Source of the DNA: Ferrimicrobium sp.
GTDB taxonomy: Bacteria; Actinomycetota; Acidimicrobiia; Acidimicrobiales; Acidimicrobiaceae
Assembly (NCBI RefSeq): GCF_027319265.1
Contig: NZ_DAHVNP010000018.1
Location: 1-36,975 of the forward strand
Length of the DNA: 36,975 nt
Reading direction: 5' to 3'
The notes beneath the pieces were generated by a model. It worked only from the letters and a program-made list of their open reading frames with translations, was not told the DNA's origin and made no database searches. Of this stretch, positions 31,549 through 36,975 are shown in pieces. Each line of letters opens with the position of its first letter. The stretch's first letter is position 1. A program made the position numbers and the translations under genes.

Positions 31549-32786
31549 TCTTTCTTGCCACGTCGCAGCACCAAGAGGCGGCCATCGATCAGCAGATCCT
31601 TGGTGACGGTGATGGTCTCCCGTTGGGCGACGCCATTGAGATAGACACCGCCCTGACTCAACGTGCGTCGCAGTTCTGACCTTGAGACAAACAGGGGACT
31701 ACGCGATATGAGTTCGATGAGATCGATGCCCTTCTCAAATTCAATCGCATCGATATTCATGGTCGGAGCCTCACCGAGCGCCTCCTCGAGCAGGTCCGGT
31801 TCCAACAGCTCAAGTTCTCCAACAAAGAGTGAACGGCTTGCCCGTTTGGCCCGCTCAGCCTCCTCCTGGCCGTGTACCAGCGTCACCAGCTCCGAGGCGA
31901 GGCGATGGTGAGGATCGCGCCGTTCGGGGTGTTCACGATGAGACTGATCAAGCTCGGCGATCTCCTCCTGATCGAGAAAGGTGAACTGCTTGAGGTAGGA
32001 CATCACCATAGCGTCATCGGAGCGAACAAGAAACTGATAGAGCTGGTACGGCGAGGTCCGGTGAGGATCGAGCCAGATCGCTCCTCCAACCGATTTACCG
32101 AACTTCGTACCATCGGCCTTGGTGATTAACGGCCACGTCAAACCGAAGGCCTCACGTTGGTCCACCCTTCGAATCAGGTCGATCCCCGCTGTGATGTTTC
32201 CCCATTGATCAGAGCCACCCAGCTGCAGCGTACAATCAAAGCGCCGGCTGAGCTCCAGAAAGTCGATCGCCTGTAGCACCATGTAGCTGAATTCGGTGTA
32301 GGAGATCCCTTCGCTGCCAAGACGCGCCTTGACCGAATCCTTGGCCAACATGGTCGCAACAGAGAAGTGTTTACCATACTCACGGAGATAGTCGATCAGA
32401 TTGAGGTCTTGGAGCCACTCACGGTTATCGACCAATACACCGGCTACCTCGCCAGAGAAGTCGACAAAACGTTCGAGCTGTAGGCGAATTGCCGCAGTGT
32501 TTTTGGTCAGTGTCTCGTCATCGAGAAGAGTCCGCTCCGTGGAGCGCCCGGAGGGATCGCCAATCATCCCAGTACCGCCACCCGCCACCATAATCGGACG
32601 ATGACCAGCACGCTGGAATCTCCGCAACATGATGAGACCCAGCAGGTTGCCTAGGTGCAAGGAGTCAGCTGTCGGATCGAAACCGACGTAGAGCGAAAGG
32701 TGAGCTGAGTCCATGCGCTCGACGAGCCCCTCTGCGCTCATCTGGTTGATGAGTCCACGATATTGAAGGTCCTCGGACAGAGTCAT
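31518..32786 (-). CDS. tyrS: Tyrosyl-tRNA synthetase
   Basis: A 422-residue class I synthetase of the bacterial TyrRS type. It has YVGFDPTADSLHLGNLLGL (HIGH-like HLGN), GGGTGMIGDPSGR, QLGGSDQWGNI, the KMSKS equivalent KFGKS in ADGTKFGKSVGGA, and a C-terminal S4 RNA-binding domain (SRSELRRTLSQGGVYLNGV). It charges tRNA-Tyr in the cytoplasm. The ATG overlaps the menD stop as ATGA, so translation is coupled. Its stop lies inside the convergent HIT gene. Confidence 0.96.
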   Translation of the reverse strand: MTLSEDLQYRGLINQMSAEGLVERMDSAHLSLYVGFDPTADSLHLGNLLGLIMLRRFQRAGHRPIMVAGGGTGMIGDPSGRSTERTLLDDETLTKNTAAIRLQLERFVDFSGEVAGVLVDNREWLQDLNLIDYLREYGKHFSVATMLAKDSVKARLGSEGISYTEFSYMVLQAIDFLELSRRFDCTLQLGGSDQWGNITAGIDLIRRVDQREAFGLTWPLITKADGTKFGKSVGGAIWLDPHRTSPYQLYQFLVRSDDAMVMSYLKQFTFLDQEEIAELDQSHREHPERRDPHHRLASELVTLVHGQEEAERAKRASRSLFVGELELLEPDLLEEALGEAPTMNIDAIEFEKGIDLIELISRSPLFVSRSELRRTLSQGGVYLNGVAQRETITVTKDLLIDGRLLVLRRGKKDYCLVRCGAQ

Positions 32787-34585
32787 GGGTTACGCTGCTC
32801 CTTTGCGAGTTGGTGATCGATCTGTGCGTAAAGACTACCGAGCGCCTCGTGACTAGCCGCCCGAGTCCCTTCGAGCACGGCGACAAGGAACTCACCGTTG
32901 CGAGCTCGTTGCACCAGCGCAGCCAGGGCCACGGCATCGGCAATCCTCGTCACCTCGAACCCCATTCCCTCGAGCACCGATGCTGGGCGCACGCGTGGTG
33001 GCGTCACAAAAAACTCCGTCTGGACATCAGCGGCGATGTTCGCAGCCGGTGGCACCTGATCGAAGATGAGCCCACCTTGGTTGTCAAGTACCACAATCAA
33101 GCCTCGGCTTGGGAGAGGCAGGTGAATGAGGGCGCTGACGTCATAGAGTGTAGCGAGATCACCAACGAGGAGTGCAGTGAGGCGTTGGGGCCGTGCGTGG
33201 GCGAACCCTAGATAACTCGAAAGTACTCCGTCAATCCCATTCGCTCCCCGGTTCATCGCCACCAACGGTGGATCGGAGTGATAGCCACGGAACTGATCAA
33301 GGTACCGAATCGGCATCGATGCGGAGGAAAATAGCGCTTCATCGCCTCCCAACAACCCATAGAGCGCGCGGGCGAGGGCGATCTCCGTAGCAGGATGGTC
33401 CTGTGCAAAGTTCTGCACCGAACGGTCAATACTCTGGTCGAGTGCAAGTAGCTGAACCCGTTCGGAGACGACTAGCGACCTCTCCATCGGTGCCAGGCTC
33501 TCTGTCAACACCGACTGAAGTGTCGACTCTACATCGGCCACATACCCAGCCGTCACAAAACGCCCCGGATCACGAACCACAAACCGATCACCAAGCGTCA
33601 CCACGTCGCCTCCGGCCTCGACCACCCTTCGCAAGGCACTCATGGTGCTGCGAGCCAGTGGAAAATCGCCGATCACGACCACCACTTCCGGTGTGGGAGT
33701 GGATCCGCGGGTCAGTAGATCAAGGTGGATCACCGTTGTATCTCTTCGAGCCAATGGTGTCCGTGCATCGACGGCAAGAGTCCAACCCAGCTGGTCAGTT
33801 ACGGCCTCTGCCGCCGCAATCGTGGCGTGGGTGCTATCACTCACGCCACCGAGCAGCAACCATCCCGAGCGCCCAGAGCGAAAGATCTCTTTCGCCACTC
33901 TTGGATCTAACGCTGCTAAGCGAGGAGCCAGAGGGCGATGCAGGGCGATGTCGCCGCGTCGTGCTCCTTCTTGGAGTACCGTTGCCTGGCGCTGTTCATC
34001 CTCGACTACCTGTCCCAAGAGCGGCTCCTCGATACCCACGTTCAAGTGGACCGGGCCTGGTCCGTTTGGGGCTCCACCTAACTCGGTGACCAACTGGAGT
34101 GCGACCGAGGCGAGATCACGAGGGGTAAGCGAGCTGACAAACTCCAACGAGATCGTGGCGCGTACAAAGCTCGCCATGGCTTGGAGCTGATCGAGTGTCT
34201 GGGGTGCACTCACCCCTTTGAGTCGGGTTGGACGATCGGCCGTCACCAGCAACAACGGAAGACCAGAGAGAGAGGCCTCCGCGAGTGCCGGTAGGAGTTC
34301 GAGACTCGCCGTTCCCGAGGTGGTCACCACCATCACCGGCTCACCACTTCGGCGAGCGAGACCACAGGCGAAGAATGCAGCCGCGCGCTCGTCCAAGCAG
34401 ACCGAAACCGACAGAGGAGCAGTTGCCAGCGCGACGGCCATAGGCGTCGAACGAGAGCCTGGAGCGAGCACCACCTGGTGGAGTCCGAGCCTGTTAAGCT
34501 GGTCCAGCAGGATGGCAAAAAGACGAACATTGGACCCCGAGGGCTCTGAAGTTGGGGGGTGGGGTGCCGACGCTGACGATTTCAC
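32783..34585 (-). CDS. menD: MenD, SEPHCHC synthase (menaquinone biosynthesis)
   Basis: A 600-residue ThDP-dependent enzyme. N-terminal VVLAPGSRSTPMAVALA, then CLDERAAAFFACGLARRSG, VVTTSGTASLELLPALAEA and LLLVTADRPTRLKGVSAPQTLDQ are MenD-specific. The ThDP/metal region lies near ALLVGDLATLYDVSAL ... VLDNQGGLIFDQ. It adds 2-oxoglutarate to isochorismate in menaquinone synthesis. GTG 34585 has AAGGAG five bases upstream, fixing the start. It is followed by tyrS with a four-base overlap and is divergent from menH. Confidence 0.95.
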   Translation of the reverse strand: MKSSASAPHPPTSEPSGSNVRLFAILLDQLNRLGLHQVVLAPGSRSTPMAVALATAPLSVSVCLDERAAAFFACGLARRSGEPVMVVTTSGTASLELLPALAEASLSGLPLLLVTADRPTRLKGVSAPQTLDQLQAMASFVRATISLEFVSSLTPRDLASVALQLVTELGGAPNGPGPVHLNVGIEEPLLGQVVEDEQRQATVLQEGARRGDIALHRPLAPRLAALDPRVAKEIFRSGRSGWLLLGGVSDSTHATIAAAEAVTDQLGWTLAVDARTPLARRDTTVIHLDLLTRGSTPTPEVVVVIGDFPLARSTMSALRRVVEAGGDVVTLGDRFVVRDPGRFVTAGYVADVESTLQSVLTESLAPMERSLVVSERVQLLALDQSIDRSVQNFAQDHPATEIALARALYGLLGGDEALFSSASMPIRYLDQFRGYHSDPPLVAMNRGANGIDGVLSSYLGFAHARPQRLTALLVGDLATLYDVSALIHLPLPSRGLIVVLDNQGGLIFDQVPPAANIAADVQTEFFVTPPRVRPASVLEGMGFEVTRIADAVALAALVQRARNGEFLVAVLEGTRAASHEALGSLYAQIDHQLAKEQRNP

Positions 34586-34617
34586 AAACTCTCCTTGATT
34601 CCACGGTAGCGGCTCTC

Positions 34618-35385
34618 ATGGTCCAGACCCGTGCACCAGGCGGCGACCTCGTCTGCCTTCATGGGTTTACCCAGAACCGCTTCGCGATGGTGAAGGACTT
34701 TGTGGTGACCCTCGCACCACTCTATCGGCGTATCTGGTTCGTTGACTGTCCTGGCCACGGTGCGACGTCTATCGAACCCAACGAACCCAATCACTTCTTT
34801 GACGCCTTAGGCACCATTGCTCCGCACTTTGATCTCTTTGGCTACTCCATGGGGGGCCGTCTCGCACTCTGGATGCTCGCAACCCATCCAGGAGTGATCG
34901 AACGCGCGGTCATCGTCTCCGCCCACCTCGGCATCACCTCCACCGAGGCACGACTCGCGCGACAGAGCTCTGACGAGCTGCTCGCACAACGCCTCGAATC
35001 CCTGCCCTACACCGCTGGGCTTGGGAGCCAAAACCTAGCATTTAGGACCTTCCTCAAGGAGTGGAATCAGGCACCGCTCTTTGGGGATCGCGCCTTGACC
35101 GAAAGCGACATCCGGCTCCGTCTCATGAACCGCCCCAGCCAGCTCGCCGGTGCCCTCCGTAGCTACGGGACCGGCCAACAACCCGATCTCACCCCCTCGC
35201 TAGGTGACACCACCACCCAACTGCTGTATCTCTTCGGCGCAAGCGATACTGTCTATCGAGCCATGGCCGATCGGGCTCGCCAACTAAGCACCTGTGAAGT
35301 ACAGATGATCGACCAGGCCGCCCACGACGTGCTCCATGATCAGCCGGGCGTCGTCGCTGAAGTGATGGTTCATTTCCTCCTCTGA
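34618..35385 (+). CDS. menH: MenH-like alpha/beta hydrolase (SHCHC synthase)
   Basis: A 255-residue alpha/beta hydrolase with LVCLHGFTQNRFAM, DCPGHGATS, the nucleophile elbow FGYSMGGRLALWML, an acid in FGASDTVY and catalytic His in QAAHDVLHDQPG. LHGFTQN and DCPGHG match MenH, which eliminates pyruvate after MenD. Position back to back with menD supports this. ATG 34618 places the first strand like compact MenH proteins; the frame also opens at TTG 34552 and GTG 34564, inside menD. No strong ribosome-binding site is seen. Confidence 0.85.
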   Translation: MVQTRAPGGDLVCLHGFTQNRFAMVKDFVVTLAPLYRRIWFVDCPGHGATSIEPNEPNHFFDALGTIAPHFDLFGYSMGGRLALWMLATHPGVIERAVIVSAHLGITSTEARLARQSSDELLAQRLESLPYTAGLGSQNLAFRTFLKEWNQAPLFGDRALTESDIRLRLMNRPSQLAGALRSYGTGQQPDLTPSLGDTTTQLLYLFGASDTVYRAMADRARQLSTCEVQMIDQAAHDVLHDQPGVVAEVMVHFLL

Positions 35386-35763
35386 TGCGCCTGTACGTAA
35401 ATGACATCGCGAACGTCCGTAGCCCACTTGGATGTAACCCAACTACGCGTGGGTCCCATCGCTCAACGGTCTACTAGTCCTGCTCACCCTGGAATGTGCG
35501 TTCGCTGTGGCCACTTTGGTCTGCTGTTCGGGATTGGACGAGCCTAATTACTTAACGACAAGCCCGATCCCCGGCCTCACGGTTCGATACCTTCATGGCA
35601 GACGAATCCAAGCACCGCTACTTCGATCAATAGCATCTTCTAACCACCACCAGCAATCCCGACAACCCCAATCGCGTCCTCCTACTATCTCTTGGTCAAT
35701 CATTCCACACCACCGCGACACAATGGTCCTGAATATCTCGCACACTACGCTCGGATTGCATAA

Positions 35764-35790
35764 CTCCTGAGCAAGCCTTGCCATCAGGAG
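35764..35790. other. Strong composite hairpin
   Basis: CTCCTGA (35764-35770) pairs perfectly with TCAGGAG (35784-35790). Inside it, GCAA-gcc-TTGC forms a second 4-bp stem with a CA bulge. There is no T tract on either side, so it is a structured RNA or binding-site candidate rather than a clear terminator. Confidence 0.5.
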
Positions 35791-35818
35791 AGCTTGAGTC
35801 AACGCGAACATAAGCCGG

Positions 35819-35870
35819 TTTGTTTCGGATCCGTTAACGATTCAGACTCTAGGAGGTCTAACGAAACAAA
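35819..35870. repeat. 9-bp perfect inverted repeat with 34-base spacer
   Basis: TTTGTTTCG (35819-35827) is matched by CGAAACAAA (35862-35870). The spacer contains GTTAAC and AGGAGG. It might be the trace of a small mobile element or the base of an RNA structure. Confidence 0.45.
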
Positions 35871-36044
35871 GGGGCTAGTCTCAGCTTGAGCTTTTGCCTC
35901 GGAGAAACTCCTCGCTGGTTGTTGACAGCGCTAAAGCGGTGGAGCATGCTTTCGTGACGACTCAATCTGGTGGGTATATCATTCGCGCAACAGCCTCGGC
36001 ATGATGCGCCTATTTTGACAGGGACGGTAATGGTTTTCGCAAAC

Positions 36045-36074
36045 TCCAATCGATAGAATACAAATTCCAATCGA
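36045..36074 (+). promoter_or_regulatory. Direct repeats TCCAATCGA, 21 bp apart
   Basis: TCCAATCGA occurs at 36045-36053 and 36066-36074, both preceded by AAA plus one pyrimidine. A spacing of 21 bp is two helical turns, so one protein could bind both on the same face. They lie just upstream of the solute-binding-protein gene and after a TTGACA at 36015-36020. Confidence 0.35.
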
Positions 36075-36090
36075 AATAGCAAGAGTCTCA

Positions 36091-36854
36091 ATGCGAGCGG
36101 CACAGCACAACGTAAACCATGGAGACAATCGAGACTTCTCAAGATTCTTGGCGTCGCCTTTACTGGATCACTCTTGCTGGCGGCCTGTGGTAGCGCATCG
36201 ACTAGTTCATCGACCACCACGACCGTTAAGAGCACCTCTGGCACTCCTATTCATGGGGGTGTTGCTAGCTATGCATTACCGATTGGAGAGGAGTTCAGTT
36301 GGATACTCCCACTGGAGAATGAGGCCAACTACGAAGACTATGACTCAAACGTGGAGAGTGGGCTTTGGCGGCCCCTGTACTTTGCGGGAGCGAGAGGTAA
36401 AACGGGCGTCAACTATAAACTCTCAATCGCCGATCCTCCTGTGCACTCCCATGGTGATACCGAAGTTACGGTTGACCTGAAGCAGGGATGGAAGTGGTCA
36501 GACGGACAGCCGGTCACCACCAGCGATGTGCGCTTCTTCTTTGAACTTGAAGCCGCAGGAGCCAAGCTTGGGGACTACGCACCTTACGTCCCTGGCGAGA
36601 TGCCAGACGACATCAAGAGTGTCACCTACAACGGCCCGTATAGCTTCACCATCCACTTAACACATTCGTACAACCCCGAGTGGTTCACCGGCAACCAACT
36701 CACTTGGATCTACCCCCTCCCTCGACAGGTATGGGACAAAACCTGCGCAACTTGCGCCGTCGGCCATAATGCCGCGACACCCTCAGGTGCCACCGCTGTC
36801 TTCAAGTATCTCTACAAGGAGTCTGGCAACCTTTTGGAATTGCTCACCAAATGA
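36091..36854 (+). pseudogene. Family 5 ABC solute-binding lipoprotein, frameshifted and truncated
   Basis: From about 36111 the frame reads a lipoprotein signal peptide (RLLKILGVAFTGSLLLAAC, Cys at 36186-36188), a Ser/Thr linker, then SBP family 5 features: GGVASYALPIGEEFSWILP, VTVDLKQGWKWSDGQPVTTSDVRFFFEL and GPYSFTIHL. Family members are usually over 500 residues and bind peptides or similar solutes. Here the chain stops after about 230 with LYKESGNLLELLTK, next to an insertion-sequence end. The signal-peptide frame has no ATG/GTG/TTG. ATG 36091 lies in the neighbouring frame and would join it by a one-base shift near 36105-36112. The gene therefore looks damaged at both ends. Confidence 0.7.
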
Positions 36855-36873
36855 GACACTGAACTCCGCTTAC

Positions 36874-36975
36874 CTATGCAGCCTGTAGCTTAGCGACTTG
36901 TTCGAACTGAATCGGCGATAAATAGTCGATGCTCGAGTGAAGCCTCTTCCGGTTGTACCACTGAATCCAATCAAA
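36874..36975 (-). mobile_element. IS3-family transposase C-terminus (partial at window edge)
   Basis: The last 33 codons of a minus-strand frame read WYNRKRLHSSIDYLSPIQFE and then QVAKLQAA before a stop at 36874. This is the standard end of IS3-family OrfB (typical YNTKRRHSSLGYLSPAEFE) within the DDE integrase core. The gene continues beyond the window. The element's end should lie in about 36852-36873, right after the truncated binding-protein gene, which suggests the insertion cut that gene. Confidence 0.88.

Larger units (their letters stand above)
35386..36090. other. Gene-free accessory stretch with inverted repeats
   Basis: About 700 bases, visibly richer in A/T than the neighbouring core genes, with no supported coding region. 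Open frames at 35507-35770 (+) and 35593-35811 (-) have no ribosome-binding site or family pattern. The stretch holds the hairpin, inverted repeat and direct repeats listed separately. Confidence 0.5.

Noticed and set aside
35593-35811. 72-codon minus-strand frame
   Set aside because: No ribosome-binding site and no recognisable pattern; it overlaps the hairpin region.

Overview
The window looks like chromosomal DNA of a moderately GC-rich actinobacterium. The best guess is an acidophilic member of the Acidimicrobiia (Ferrimicrobium/Acidithrix-like). This is inferred from the mix of families: a DUF1906 (Rv2525c-like) secreted protein, a DUF2236/MpaB-type oxygenase, a family III CoA-transferase/racemase, small Acidimicrobiia-type conserved proteins, frequent GTG/TTG starts and menaquinone genes. 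No 16S gene is present, so the assignment rests on style and families only.

Layout. 1-600: accessory debris with a decayed IS21-type istB fragment and short repeats. 609-2831: a secreted pair, a DUF1906 glycoside-hydrolase-like protein and an Asp-box beta-propeller. 3180-6499 (minus): tRNA-Val(UAC), an inositol-monophosphatase-family enzyme, a cytochrome-b-like membrane protein, a Cof-type HAD phosphatase and a DUF2236 oxygenase. 6562-9869 (plus): a lipoprotein, a membrane-anchored penicillin-acylase-family Ntn hydrolase and a coupled small membrane protein. 9882-14547 (minus): class I glutamine-amidotransferase-like hydrolase, DEAD-box helicase, CbbY-type HAD phosphatase, COG4280-like membrane protein, a small membrane protein and a YihY/BrkB protein. 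The intergenic region upstream of the amidotransferase carries a striking repeat/operator array. 14884-18601 (plus): DedA protein, a membrane-anchored N,N-dimethylformamidase-like protein and a methyltransferase.

18598-28267 is a long minus-strand run of mostly touching or overlapping genes. In transcription order it holds a small zinc-binding-like protein, an alpha/beta hydrolase, a membrane-anchored MurF-like ligase, a D-Ala-D-Ala ligase homologue, a PH/SHOCT membrane protein, a methyltransferase, a second alpha/beta hydrolase, an alpha-methylacyl-CoA racemase homologue, an orphan VirD4/TraG-like ATPase and a TrkA-type potassium channel. The MurF-like/Ddl/hydrolase trio is the best candidate for a little-described system: a second, membrane-bound peptide-ligation module.

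28529-35385 returns to housekeeping functions: a small conserved protein, RNase D, a flavin-reductase-like protein, a HIT protein, TyrRS, MenD and, divergently, MenH (menaquinone synthesis). 35386-36975 is accessory again: a structured gene-poor stretch, a family 5 solute-binding lipoprotein gene that is damaged at its 5' end and cut off at its 3' end, and the tail of an IS3-family transposase at the right edge. No CRISPR array, rRNA or prophage genes were seen.
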